From: Lysobacter sp. K5869
GTDB taxonomy: Bacteria > Pseudomonadota > Gammaproteobacteria > Xanthomonadales > Xanthomonadaceae
Assembly (NCBI RefSeq): GCF_018847975.1
Contig: NZ_CP072597.1
Span: 5,681,001-5,745,000 of the forward strand
Direction of reading: 5' to 3'
Length of the DNA stretch: 64,000 nt
Shown: positions 55,799-64,000 of the stretch, piece after piece
How the letters are laid out: the number at the start of each line of letters is the position of its first letter
Numbering within the stretch: the stretch's first letter is position 1
Notes under the pieces: generated by a model
What the model was told of the DNA's origin: nothing
What the model saw: the letters and a program-made list of their open reading frames with translations, nothing else
Databases searched by the model: none
Translations under genes and position numbers: made by a program

Positions 55799-56850
55799 TG
55801 CGGAATCTCCATGTGCGCGTGCACCCGCGCGCCGTGCTGGCGCAACTCGAACGAACCCGGCGTCGCGGCATGGGCCAGCCGCGTGCGCAGGTACGCCAGA
55901 CCGACGCCGCGCCGCACCGATTCGGCCTCGATCTTGCCGGGATTGGCCACCTCGATGCGCAGCCGCCCGCCGTCGCCGCGCACGCGCAGGCTCAGTTCGC
56001 CGCCGCCGGGGGTGCGGGCGATGCCGTGCTTGATCGCGTTCTCCACCAGCAACTGCAGCGCCATCGGCGGCAGGCGCAGGTCCAGCGCGGCCGGATCGAT
56101 CTCGCGCGTCACCCGCAGCCGGTCTTCGTAATGCACCGATTCGACCGCGAGGTAATCGTCCACCACGGTCAGCTCCTCGGCCACGCTGACCTGCTCGCGC
56201 TGGCTGTGATCGAGCGCGTGGCGCAGGGTCGAGGACAAGCGCGTGACCAGCTCGCGCGCGCGCTCGGTGTCTTCGTTGATGAGCGCGCGCAGATTGTTGA
56301 GCGCGTTGAACACGAAGTGCGGGTTCAGGCGCGCGCGCAGCGCGTCGAGTTCGGAGGCGTTGCGCAGCGATTCGGCGTTGAGCCGGGCGATCTCGCCCTC
56401 GCGGTAGCGGCGCATCGCCACCGTCCAACTCCACAGCGCGGTCCACAGCGCCAGCGAGGACGCGGTCTGCGCCCAATACATGACCAGCATCGGCGCGGCG
56501 AAACCGGCGGTGTTGTCCGGCCCCAGATAGACCCAGTCGTGGGTGGCGGCGACCCACAGCACCGGCACCAGCACCAATTGCGACAAGGCCGCGCCGATCA
56601 GCACGCAGGCGAACAAACGCACGGCCAGCCGCAGCGGGCCGAGCTCGAACCAATGCCGGCGGTGCGCGATGCGGCGCATCGCCTGCCCCACCGCCCACAA
56701 CTCGGCCGACAGCGCGACGGCGATGAACACCGCGCCGGACGTGACCTGGCCGAACGCGGCCGACATGCTGACGATGAAGGCGCAGTAGCCCGCCCAAAAC
56801 AAAACGTCGATCAGGGCCGCACGGAAGAAGGGTCGCAACATGGATCGCAT
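55795..56850 (-). CDS. LytS-like sensor histidine kinase
   Basis: 351-aa inner-membrane kinase. Four predicted membrane helices in residues 10-145 (e.g. ALIDVLFWAGYCAFIVSM, LFACVLIGAALSQLVLVPVLWVA, MLVMYWAQTASSLALWTALWSW). A short linker coiled coil is followed by the His_kinase domain LRARLNPHFVFNALNNLRALI with H178, and the ATPase domain LPPMALQLLVENAIKHGI and RRGVGLAYLRTRLA. The 4-bp ATGA overlap with the LytTR regulator gene marks a two-component operon. The extracytoplasmic loops are very short, suggesting sensing within the membrane. Confidence 0.95.
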   Translation of the reverse strand: MRSMLRPFFRAALIDVLFWAGYCAFIVSMSAAFGQVTSGAVFIAVALSAELWAVGQAMRRIAHRRHWFELGPLRLAVRLFACVLIGAALSQLVLVPVLWVAATHDWVYLGPDNTAGFAAPMLVMYWAQTASSLALWTALWSWTVAMRRYREGEIARLNAESLRNASELDALRARLNPHFVFNALNNLRALINEDTERARELVTRLSSTLRHALDHSQREQVSVAEELTVVDDYLAVESVHYEDRLRVTREIDPAALDLRLPPMALQLLVENAIKHGIARTPGGGELSLRVRGDGGRLRIEVANPGKIEAESVRRGVGLAYLRTRLAHAATPGSFELRQHGARVHAHMEIPQ

Positions 56851-56956
56851 CGAATCGGGTGATGGAAAGAGCCGCCGCGCCGCATGCGCGCGGCGACGGC
56901 CGCGCCGGCCGGGCCCCGCCGCGCGAGCCCGCCGGGGAACGACTTTAACGCGTCGC

Positions 56957-57871
56957 TCAGCCCGCCGGCGGGGTCTCGGCGAGGAAACCGCGGACCTGAT
57001 CCTGCAGCCACTTCGGGTCGTCCCACATCAAGAAGTGATAACCGTCCTGGCTCAGTTCGATGCGCGCGCCGGCGAGCTTGGCGTATTGCTGCCGGAACAT
57101 CGCCAGGGTCGATTCGCGGGTGCCGCCGTAGCGCGCGCCGGCGACCCAACTGCCCAGCACCAGGGTCGGCACCGTGATCTTGTCCATGTCCGGACGCAGG
57201 TCGGTGGTCATCATCTCGTACAGCGACAGCGCCGTGGTCGGACGGTCGCTGGCTTCGCCCCACTGCCGCAGCAGCGCGACCTTCGCATCGTCGCTGGTCA
57301 TGCCCTGCGCGGTGACGGCGATGCCGCGGTAGTAATGCGCCTGCGGCTGGTTCAGCACCAGCGAACGCGCGCCCTGCGCCATCGGCACGATGGTCTGCGC
57401 GGTCTGGGTCGGGCCGTACAGCGAGCCGAGAAAACCGTAGGTGTCGACGATGATGAGCTTGCCGATGTCCTGCGGCTTGGCCATGCCCATCTTCAGCGCG
57501 ACGAAGCCGCCGAGGCTGTGGCCCATCACCACCGGCTGCCGGAGCTTGCGCTGTTCGATGTAGGCCAGCACTTCGTCGCGCATGCGGTCGTTGTAGGCCT
57601 CGGTCTTGATCGCCGGCGCGCCGGCGAAACCGGGGAACTGGATCAGATGGCACTGCACCTGGTCGGCCTGCAACGCGGCGCAGGTGTCGCGCCAGGTGTC
57701 GGCGCCGGAGTTCATGCCGGGGATCATCAGCACCGGCCGGCCCTGGCCGACGACTTCGACGCTCAGATCCTGGAAACGCTCGCTGGCGGCCTGCGCGGCG
57801 CCGGCGGCGAGCAGCGCGGTCAGGGCGAAAGCGATGCGGCGCACAGCGTTGGGACGGCGGGACTGCGGCAT
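56957..57871 (-). CDS. Exported alpha/beta hydrolase
   Basis: 304 aa with a signal peptide (FALTALLAAGAAQA). Hydrolase fold: VLMIPGMNSGADTW (oxyanion side), VVMGHSLGGFVALKMG (nucleophile Ser in GHSLGG, residue ~118), and DGYHFLMWDDPKWLQDQV with the likely catalytic His. The acid probably lies near the end of the fold. Substrate unknown; secreted lipase/esterase or lactonase activity is possible. A GAGGA ribosome-binding site supports the start at MPQSRR. It lies upstream of the LytS gene on the same strand with 106 bp between. Confidence 0.88.
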   Translation of the reverse strand: MPQSRRPNAVRRIAFALTALLAAGAAQAASERFQDLSVEVVGQGRPVLMIPGMNSGADTWRDTCAALQADQVQCHLIQFPGFAGAPAIKTEAYNDRMRDEVLAYIEQRKLRQPVVMGHSLGGFVALKMGMAKPQDIGKLIIVDTYGFLGSLYGPTQTAQTIVPMAQGARSLVLNQPQAHYYRGIAVTAQGMTSDDAKVALLRQWGEASDRPTTALSLYEMMTTDLRPDMDKITVPTLVLGSWVAGARYGGTRESTLAMFRQQYAKLAGARIELSQDGYHFLMWDDPKWLQDQVRGFLAETPPAG

Positions 57872-58077
57872 GACGGATTCCTCGGGGCAGTGGCGTGATG
57901 GCGCCACCTTGCCGGGCCGTCGCGGGCGGTTGGGGGGATTCGTGAGCAGTGGCGGCAGGGGCCGGCGAGCGGCGGGCGGCGCGGACGAGCGGCGGCCGCT
58001 TTCGGCGTCGCGCGCCGGAACCGGGACCGGGCGCCGGGACGGTCGGCGTCGCCGCGCCCCCGCGCCCGCCATCGCGC

Positions 58078-58761
58078 TCAACCCGCGCGCCGCAACGACC
58101 AGAACGGGATATCGCGCCGCAATTCGAAACCGTTGCGCAGATACAACTCCACCGCGCGCGGATTCTCGTGGCTCACGTGCAGGAACGGAATCCGCCCGCG
58201 CGCGTGGTTGTCGCTGACCAGAAACGCCAGCAGGCGGCGCGCGTGGCCGCGGCCGAGATGGTCGGGATGCGTGCAGATCGCGCTGAGTTCGGTGTAGCCG
58301 TCCAGGCCCATGCGCTCGCCGGCCATCGCCGCGAGGCGTCCGTGTTCGTAGAGGCCGAAGTAGCGGCCCAGTTCCATCGTGCGCGGGCGGAAGTAATGCG
58401 GGTACACCAGCGCGGTCAGCGCCAGCACGTCCTCGCGCTGGGCCGGGCCGAGCTCGACGAGGGGCGCGTCGCCCGCCACCGCCGCGACCGGCGCGCGGCA
58501 GATCATCTGCGCCAGATCGGTGAGATGGCGCAGCTCCCACGCCGCGCCGACCTCGGGCGCCACGCCGAGCACCAGCGCGGTGTCGCCGTCGGGCACCAGC
58601 GCGCGCAGCGCCTCGTCCGCGCCCGCATCGGCCCGCGCCACGCCCAGGAACGGCGCGACCTGCGCGGGATAGCGCGCCGCCCCGCCCTCGCCCAACGCCA
58701 GCGCGCGGTGGCGGCTGGTCAGGGACGCCCAAATCGGATTGTCGAGTGCGCTTTCGCTCAT
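58078..58761 (-). CDS. GNAT-family N-acetyltransferase
   Basis: 227 aa with the GNAT fold in the C-terminal half: GRYFGLYEHGRLAAMAGERM, YTELSAICTHPDHLGRGHARRLLAFLV (acetyl-CoA pyrophosphate loop, Q/RxxGxG/A as LGRGHA), and FLHVSHENPRAVELYLRNGFELRRDIPFWSL. The N-terminal ~100 residues are a variable regulatory or second GNAT-like domain. Member of the FR47-like group. Substrate not predictable. Start ATG at 58761. Divergent from metF with 160 bp between. Confidence 0.9.
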   Translation of the reverse strand: MSESALDNPIWASLTSRHRALALGEGGAARYPAQVAPFLGVARADAGADEALRALVPDGDTALVLGVAPEVGAAWELRHLTDLAQMICRAPVAAVAGDAPLVELGPAQREDVLALTALVYPHYFRPRTMELGRYFGLYEHGRLAAMAGERMGLDGYTELSAICTHPDHLGRGHARRLLAFLVSDNHARGRIPFLHVSHENPRAVELYLRNGFELRRDIPFWSLRRAG

Positions 58762-58877
58762 GCCGGCCGCCGCTGGAGACTGAACTCAAGCAATGGCGTC
58801 GCCGCGGCCGCCGCTCAAGCCGCGGCCGACCGCGACTTTGGTCCAAGCCCCGCGCCGCTTAACTTCCAATCCATCGC

Positions 58878-58896
58878 GATAAAGAGATATTATCCC
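58878..58896. promoter_or_regulatory. Palindromic element in the metF promoter region
   Basis: GATAAAGAGATATTATC (58879-58895) reads as a GATAA/TTATC dyad around an A/T-rich core, 26 bases before the metF start, in an otherwise G+C-rich region. It is a candidate operator or overlapping -10 element. No known factor is assigned. Confidence 0.4.
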
Positions 58897-58921
58897 CGCA
58901 ACCCTCGCCACGGCCCCGCCC

Positions 58922-59746
58922 ATGCTGCCGATCAGCTTCGAGTTCTACCCGCCCAAGACCGACGATCAGCGCGGCCAGCTCGACAAGACCGCGGCCAAGC
59001 TGCGCGCGTTCGCGCCGAGCTACGTCTCGTGCACCTTCGGCGCCGGCGGCTCGACCCTGAGCTACACGCCCGAAACCATCCGCCGCCTGCGCGAGGAACA
59101 CCGCCTCGACGCCGCGCCGCACTTGTCCTGCGTCGGCGGCACCCGCGCCGAAATCCGCGAGTTGCTGAAGCTCTACCGCGAACTCGGCTGCCGCCGCCTG
59201 GTGACCCTGCGCGGCGACCTGCCCTCGGGCATGGCCAGCGCCGGCGACCTGCGCTACGCCAACGAACTGGTCGAATTCATCCGCGCCGAAACCGGCGACC
59301 ACTTCCACATCGAAGTGGCGGCGTACCCGGAAACCCATCCGCAGGCGCGCGACGCGCTGTCGGACCTGGAGAACTTCAAGCGCAAGGTCCGCGCCGGCGC
59401 CGACGGCGCGATCACCCAGTATTTCTACAACCCCGACGCCTACTTCCGTTTCGTCGACGACGTGCGCGCGGCCGGCATCGACGTTCCGATCGTGCCGGGC
59501 ATCATGCCGATCGCCAATTTCACCCAGTTGCGGCGCTTCTCGGACCTGTGCGGCGCGGAAATCCCGCGCTGGATCGCCCAGCGCATGCAGGCCTACGGCG
59601 ACGACGCCGACAGCATCCGCGAGTTCGGCGCCGAGGTCGTGGCCAAGCTGTGCAGCCGACTGATCGAAGGCGGCGCGCCGGGGCTGCATTTCTACACGCT
59701 CAATCTGTCCAAGCCGACCCTGTCGGTGCTCGCCCGCATCGCCTGA
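58922..59746 (+). CDS. metF: 5,10-methylenetetrahydrofolate reductase
   Basis: 274-aa flavoprotein reducing 5,10-methylene-THF to 5-methyl-THF for methionine synthesis. Start ISFEFYPPKTDDQ (with the conserved FEFxPPK), then SYVSCTFGAGGST, HLSCVGGTRAEIRELL, RRLVTLRGDLPSG, FHIEVAAYPETHPQA, KRKVRAGADGAITQYFYN, VPIVPGIMPIANFTQLRRFSDLCGAEIPRWI and GLHFYTLNLSK at the C-terminus. Length is normal for bacterial MetF. It completes the methyl cycle with metK and ahcY of this window; gcvT supplies methylene-THF. No SAH riboswitch is seen before it. Confidence 0.98.
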   Translation: MLPISFEFYPPKTDDQRGQLDKTAAKLRAFAPSYVSCTFGAGGSTLSYTPETIRRLREEHRLDAAPHLSCVGGTRAEIRELLKLYRELGCRRLVTLRGDLPSGMASAGDLRYANELVEFIRAETGDHFHIEVAAYPETHPQARDALSDLENFKRKVRAGADGAITQYFYNPDAYFRFVDDVRAAGIDVPIVPGIMPIANFTQLRRFSDLCGAEIPRWIAQRMQAYGDDADSIREFGAEVVAKLCSRLIEGGAPGLHFYTLNLSKPTLSVLARIA

Positions 59747-60016
59747 ACGCGCGGCGCCGCCGGCGTTCACCCAACTGAAGCGAAACGACCGGGCGCACAC
59801 AAATGCGCCTGTGCTGCCTAGCACCAATGGCGAACTGCGCACGCAGTTCTCAGCTTGCGCTTGCCTTGCGACAAATTCGGTCTTGAGCCGCGCGACGGCG
59901 CGCGCGCCCACTGGGAACAGGATGCATCGCCACGACGAGCGATGCCCTCGCGACCGCAACCGCCGGCCCGGCCACGGGCCCGCGGCGCGCAGCGGTCCCC
60001 AATGGAGAGTGCGCAC

Positions 60017-61285
60017 ATGTCCGTCCGCAACAAGCTCTTGCCGCTGAATTTCGCCATCGCTCTTTCGCTGGGCCTGGCCGGCGCCGCCTCGGCCGCCGAA
60101 CCGGCTCCGCTGTTCTCCGTTCCCGCCGCCGCGCTCGCGCGCAGCGCCGACGCCGACCTCGGCTTCAAGGCGGTCAAGGCCGAGCGCGCCGCGACCCGCG
60201 TCGATCTGGTCCGCGCCGATACCGCGCAGGTCACCGAAACCCAGGATCAACTGCTGCTCAACCTCGCCCCGGGCGTGAGCCTCAAGGCGCACAAGCTGAG
60301 CGCGCAGCGCAAGGCCGACGGCATCGTGATCTGGCAGGGCATGGTCGGCGACCCGAACGCGCAGTTCAAGCGCATCAACCGCTTCACCGGCGCCGAGCTG
60401 ATCGACAATCCGGAAGAGTCGGCGATCCTGGTGCGCCAGGGCGATCAGATCTCCGGCACCGTGCGCAGCGGCGGCAAGCTGTACCGCATCGACCCGCTCA
60501 AGGCCGGCGGCCACGCGATCAGCCTGATCGACGAATCCAAGATGCCCGAGGACCACCCGGCCTCGTACGGCCGCCTGCCCTACACCCCGGTCAAGCTCGA
60601 TCCCAAGTTCGACGAAGCCAAGGCCGGCGAGAAAGCGCCGACGGTGGTGCGGGTGATGGTGGTCTACACCCAGGCCGCCGCCACCGCGGTCGGCAACACC
60701 TTGACCAAGGCCAATCTGGCGATCACCGAGAGCAACCAGAGCTTCACCAACAGCGCGGTCAACGTGCGCTTCGAGCTGGCCGGCCAGTACACCGCCAACT
60801 ACACCTCGGCCGGCTTCGACACCGACCTGAGCCGCTTCGCCGGCACCAGCGACGGCTACCTCGACAGCTACCACGCCACCCGCAACAGCATCACCGCCGA
60901 CGTCAACGTGCTGATCATCACCGACAATCAGTACTGCGGCCTGGGCTATCTCAACTCGAGCGCATCCAACGCCTTCAGCGTGGTCAGCCACTCGTGCATG
61001 ACCGGCTACTACAGCTTCGCCCACGAGATCGGCCACAACTTCGGCGCGCACCACGATCCCAGCAACGGCACCAACACGGTCTACCCCTACGGCCACGGCT
61101 ACTGGGGTCCGGGCAACGCGTGGCGCACGATCATGGCCTACAGCTGCGGCAGCAACTGCCCGCGCCTGAACTATTGGTCGAACCCGAACATCACCTACAA
61201 CGGCTCGCCGATGGGCACGGCCGCCAAGAGCAACAACGCGCGCGTGCTCAACGAACGCGCGACGACGGTGGCGGGTTTCCGCTGA
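60017..61285 (+). CDS. Secreted zinc metalloprotease (M12/reprolysin-like)
   Basis: 422 aa. Signal peptide FAIALSLGLAGAASAAEP. A propeptide of ~190 residues precedes the catalytic domain, which begins near VVRVMVVYTQAAATAVGNTL. Zinc site: SFAHEIGHNFGAHHD (H336, E337, H340, H346), the extended HExxHxxGxxH metzincin motif, with the Met-turn in RTIMAYSCGSNC. Cys pairs around YCGLGYLNS and SHSCMTG are typical. It is similar to bacterial adamalysin-like extracellular proteases. GGAG lies before the ATG; an upstream ATG (60002) is possible. Terminator hairpin after the stop. Confidence 0.93.
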   Translation: MSVRNKLLPLNFAIALSLGLAGAASAAEPAPLFSVPAAALARSADADLGFKAVKAERAATRVDLVRADTAQVTETQDQLLLNLAPGVSLKAHKLSAQRKADGIVIWQGMVGDPNAQFKRINRFTGAELIDNPEESAILVRQGDQISGTVRSGGKLYRIDPLKAGGHAISLIDESKMPEDHPASYGRLPYTPVKLDPKFDEAKAGEKAPTVVRVMVVYTQAAATAVGNTLTKANLAITESNQSFTNSAVNVRFELAGQYTANYTSAGFDTDLSRFAGTSDGYLDSYHATRNSITADVNVLIITDNQYCGLGYLNSSASNAFSVVSHSCMTGYYSFAHEIGHNFGAHHDPSNGTNTVYPYGHGYWGPGNAWRTIMAYSCGSNCPRLNYWSNPNITYNGSPMGTAAKSNNARVLNERATTVAGFR

Positions 61286-61292
61286 TCGCGCG

Positions 61293-61329
61293 CACCGCGC
61301 GGCGCCTTTGGGCGCCGCGCGGTGGTTTT
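61293..61329 (+). terminator. Terminator of the metalloprotease gene
   Basis: CACCGCGCGGCGCC (61293-61306) and GGCGCCGCGCGGTG (61311-61324) form a perfect stem with a TTTG loop, followed by GTTTTC. Confidence 0.85.
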
Positions 61330-61408
61330 CGGGTCGGGCGTAGCGCGGGCGCGTGAGCCGCTAACGGTTTAAGCCATGACTCCCGAACGTTTGTCGTTAT
61401 CCGGTTTT

Positions 61409-61491
61409 CGCGGTCGCAGCTTGCGCAGCTCCTACAGGGGCTTCGGAAAGTTGCGTATCCGACTGTAGGAGCTGCGCAAGCTGCGACCGCG
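61409..61491. repeat. REP-like inverted pair
   Basis: 61409-61440 (CGCGGTCGCAGCTTGCGC... CTCCTACAGGGG) and 61463-61491 (CTGTAGGAGCTGCGCAAGCT...) are complementary arms separated by 22 bp. This variant uses GCTGCGCAAGCTGC instead of GCGGCGTGAGCCGC as the stem. Confidence 0.85.
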
Positions 61492-61534
61492 AAAGCGCAA
61501 CGACGGCGCACCCCACCTACCGACACGACACAGC

Positions 61535-62372
61535 AAACACCGCTGTTGCCGTTGCCCTTCGCCTTGACGCATCCCCAAGCAAAGCCCACGCCCCGCAGCC
61601 CCGGAGGGCGTGCGCATGGATGCGCACGCGCGCCATGGGTCAGGATGACCCTTATGGCGCGGCCCCGCGTCGCTGTGAGCCCTAGCGGCTCTTGATTCGA
61701 AAACAAGGAAAGCGCCTTTCTTTGGTTACTTTCTTTGGCAAGACAAAGAAAGTGACCCGGCCGCTTGCGGACGGAACGCTCTGGATTGGAGCTTGTCGTC
61801 ACTCGTTGTTGCGTTGAGAGCGAACCCACAGCAAAGTCAAAATGGGTTCCGGCTTTCGCCGGAATGACGGAGTGTGAGTTGTGCTTCTCGCAGGTGGCGG
61901 ACACACTACCCACCGTCATTCCGGCGGCGGAACACCCCACTCACCGTCATTCCGGTGAAAGCCGGAATCCATTTTGATGTTGCTTCCGCTTTCTCTGGTA
62001 GAGGCGTACGACGACGAGCGAAGATCAAACGCTAAGAGCTTTCGTCCGCAAGCGGCCGAGTTACTTTCTTTGTCTTGCCAAAGAAAGTAACCAAAGAAAG
62101 GCGCTTTCCCTGTTTTCGAATCAAGAGCCACTAGGTCCAGTACCGGGCGCGGGGCCGCGCCATAAGGGTCATCCTGACCCATGGCGCGCGCGCGCATCCA
62201 TGCGCGCGCCCTCCGGGGCTGCGGAACGTGGGCCTCGGGTGGGGATACGTCAAAGCAAACAGCAACAGCAACAGCAACGACAACAACAACGGCAACCGCA
62301 ACCGCAACGCCAATTGCGACGGCTACAGTCAGGGCCAAATGCATTCCAGCTTTCGCCGGAATGACGGACCAA
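61535..62372. repeat. Large palindromic composite repeat (copy 2)
   Basis: Same architecture as 17313-18152: a degenerate TTGCTG/TTGCCG run at the left (61545-61565), CGCAGCCCCGGAGGGCG, AATCAAGAGC, the AAAGCGCCTTTCTTTGG block (61709 and inverted near 62090), the inner ATTCCGG palindromes (61846-61865, 61949-61968), and on the right an AACAGC/AACGGC run (62262-62310) and an outer palindrome (62343-62362). An additional partial palindrome lies at 61916-61928. About 44 kb from copy 1. Confidence 0.85.
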
Positions 62373-62557
62373 AGGCCTCGCAATCCCGGCTAAATTCGAC
62401 AAGGCCGCATCGCTCCGGTCGACGCCGGTCCCCACGCCGCGACGAAACTACGCCGCACCCGCACCACCACCGCATCGCGCCACCGCACATCCCCGCACCG
62501 CCTCCACCCGCGACCGCCGCACTGTCCATACGCATCCCCCGGCGCTAGTCTTCGCCG

Positions 62558-63289
62558 ATGCCTGCCCCCGTCCGTCTTCTCCCCCTGCTGCCGCCGCTCG
62601 CCCTCGCCGCGGCCGCGCTGTTCCCGAGCGCCGCCCCGGCGCAGATCCGCCGCTGCACGGACGCGCACGGCAACTCGGTCTACACCGATCGCGATTGCGC
62701 CGCCGTCGGCGGCGTCGACCGTTTGCCGCGCGGCGCGGCCGCGGCGGCCAAGCCGGAGAACGCCTACGTCGGCGGTTGCGCGCGCAATTTGCGCGATCTG
62801 GTCGGCGCCATCACCACCGCCATCGACGCGCACGACGGCAACAAGCTCGCCGCGGTCTACCACTTCGCCGGCATGTCCGACGATCAGGGCTATGCGGTGA
62901 TCCAGCGGTTGGACGCGATCGCCCAGCGGCCGCTGCTCGACATCGCTCCGGTGATGGGCGCCAGCGCCGAACCCGCGCCGCGCCCGGAAGCCTGGACCAC
63001 GCTGCCGCCCGCTCCGGCCAACGCCGCGCTGGCGCCGCTGCCGCCGATTCCGCCGCCGTCCGCGCCGGCCGGCTTGGGCCGCCCCGCCGGCATGGACGGC
63101 GCGCCGGCGCCCGCCGCGGAGGCGTCCGCCAGCGCCGAGCCCGAGCCCGCGCCGGCGGCGCCCGTGCACCGCCGCCCCGCCCCGGTCGCGCTGCGCCTGG
63201 AGCAGACCATGGCCAACGGCGTCACCCCCTCGCGCACCGTGTTCGGGCTGACCCGCCACTTCGGCTGCTGGTGGATCAAAGGCGGCTGA
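62558..63289 (+). CDS. Exported DUF4124-like protein
   Basis: 243 aa. Signal peptide LLPPLALAAAALFPSAAPAQ. The mature N-terminus IRRCTDAHGNSVYTDRDC is the DUF4124 pattern ('xxYxCxDxxGxxxYTDxxC'), found in many exported gamma-proteobacterial proteins of unknown function. The central part (NLRDLVGAITTAIDAHDGNKLAAVYHFAG) is helical. A Pro/Ala-rich low-complexity stretch (~150-210) precedes a short C-terminal strand region ending FGCWWIKGG. Function unknown. Confidence 0.82.
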   Translation: MPAPVRLLPLLPPLALAAAALFPSAAPAQIRRCTDAHGNSVYTDRDCAAVGGVDRLPRGAAAAAKPENAYVGGCARNLRDLVGAITTAIDAHDGNKLAAVYHFAGMSDDQGYAVIQRLDAIAQRPLLDIAPVMGASAEPAPRPEAWTTLPPAPANAALAPLPPIPPPSAPAGLGRPAGMDGAPAPAAEASASAEPEPAPAAPVHRRPAPVALRLEQTMANGVTPSRTVFGLTRHFGCWWIKGG

Positions 63290-63408
63290 GCGGCGCTGAA
63301 TGGGCGCATCCGACGCGCCGCGCAAGCCCATACGCCGCAGTCGCGTTGGGAAGCCGCCGCGGCGCAGGGCACAATAGCGGTTTCCCCTCCCCACGACGGA
63401 AGCCGACG

Positions 63409-64000
63409 ATGCAATACCCCGAATGGATCTGGCACAACGGATCGATCAAGCGCTGGGCCGAAGCGACCACCCACGTGATGTCGCACGCGCTGCACTACGG
63501 CTCCTCCGTGTTCGAGGGCATCCGCACCTACGACACGCCCAACGGCCCGATCATCTTCCGCTTGAACGACCACAACCAGCGTCTGTTCGCGTCAGCCAAG
63601 ATCTACGACATGGCGATCCCGTACTCGCTCGCGCAGATCAACGCCGCCTGCCATGAAGTGATCAAGGCCAACGGCCACAGCACCGATTACCTGCGTCCGG
63701 TCGCCTACCGCGGCCTCGGCGGTTTCGGCTTGTCGGCCGACACGCCCACCGACGTCGCCGTGGCGACCTGGAAGATGGGCCAGTACCTCGGCGCCAGCGT
63801 GTTGGAAGAAGGCATCGACGCCTGCGTGTCGAGCTGGCAGCGCTTCGCGCCCAACACCATTCCGGCCGGCGCCAAGGCCGGCGGCAATTACCTCTCCGGC
63901 CAGTTGGTCGCGCGCGAAGCGCGCCGCCTGGGCTTCGGCGAAGGCATCGCGCTGGCGTCCACCGGCTTGCTGTCGGAAGGCGCGGGCGAGAACCTGTTCC
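63409..64000 (+). CDS. ilvE: Branched-chain amino acid aminotransferase, 5' part
   Basis: The gene runs off the window's right edge; 197 of roughly 300-310 residues are visible. PLP fold-type IV aminotransferase making leucine, isoleucine and valine from their keto acids. Start WIWHNGSIKRWAEATTHVMSHALHYGSSVFEGIRTYDT is characteristic of IlvE (not DAAT or PabC). Later come RLNDHNQRLFASAKI, DYLRPVAYRGLGGFGLS, and the catalytic lysine in IPAGAKAGGNYLSGQLVAREA (K156). The last residues visible are STGLLSEGAGENLF, approaching the cofactor phosphate-binding site. Not truncated by mutation; only the window ends. Confidence 0.97.
   Translation, partial: MQYPEWIWHNGSIKRWAEATTHVMSHALHYGSSVFEGIRTYDTPNGPIIFRLNDHNQRLFASAKIYDMAIPYSLAQINAACHEVIKANGHSTDYLRPVAYRGLGGFGLSADTPTDVAVATWKMGQYLGASVLEEGIDACVSSWQRFAPNTIPAGAKAGGNYLSGQLVAREARRLGFGEGIALASTGLLSEGAGENLF

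Noticed and set aside
58762..58921. A second SAH riboswitch before metF
   Set aside because: No P1 or pseudoknot consensus found; only a short A/T dyad is present.

Overview
The window reads as chromosomal DNA of a Lysobacter-like member of the Xanthomonadaceae. It has very high G+C with strong G/C preference at third codon positions, many secreted proteases (S8, M35, M12-like, S9), TonB-dependent heme and siderophore receptors, and the small 'GTAGGAGC...' palindromic repeats typical of xanthomonads. The genus is inferred from gene content and repeats; no database was searched.

Layout. 1-1967: about 2 kb of extremely CpG-rich DNA without a credible gene, holding a ~73 bp tandem repeat. 1968-6843: minus-strand genes gcvH, a DsbA/HCCA-isomerase-like gene, gcvT, a secreted hypothetical, NfeD and an SPFH/band-7 protein. 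6936-9789: ECF sigma factor, probable membrane anti-sigma factor and a two-PDZ protein. 10185-14961: Fur-box-controlled heme uptake locus (hemP, HmuR-type receptor, hemin transport protein, DUF6607-like protein). 15234-17212: aldo/keto reductase diverging from a membrane-anchored hypothetical. 17313-18152: large palindromic repeat. 18361-19169: yybP-ykoY-type manganese riboswitch and its TMEM165/GDT1 exporter. 19299-23068: GGDEF protein with a degenerate signature, NupC-type nucleoside transporter, ribokinase. 23463-26785: second Fur-box locus (siderophore receptor plus PepSY protein). 27013-31772: YegP, DusB, a lipoprotein, a YdjM-like membrane hydrolase, a racemase and a macro-domain protein. 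31792-34376: LpxH-like phosphoesterase and a fused PlsC/OlsB-type acyltransferase. 34715-41258: metK, a beta-propeller-like secreted protein, an orphan BchE-like B12/radical-SAM protein, and a CurA-type reductase with its TetR regulator under duplicated operators. 41811-50931: exported proteins and proteases. 51171-59746: methyl-cycle genes ahcY (with SAH riboswitch) and metF, separated by a 58-aa peptide/YcaO pair, a LytS/LytTR two-component system, an alpha/beta hydrolase and a GNAT protein. 60017-64000: a zinc metalloprotease, a second large palindromic repeat, a DUF4124-like protein and the start of ilvE.

How the genes fit together. Three themes recur: iron and heme acquisition under Fur, an extracellular proteolytic set consistent with a predatory or saprophytic life, and the S-adenosylmethionine cycle (metK, ahcY, metF), of which ahcY has a recognisable SAH riboswitch. 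The most promising candidate for an undescribed system is at 53181-54855: a near-perfect CRP/Clp-type palindrome, a 58-residue cysteine-free peptide with a good ribosome-binding site, and a stand-alone YcaO-domain protein. This resembles a minimal ribosomally synthesised, modified peptide locus with no recognisable partner protein. Other points for follow-up are the two ~840 bp palindromic composite repeats 44 kb apart, the orphan BchE-like radical SAM protein, the fused acyltransferase and the odd first 2 kb.
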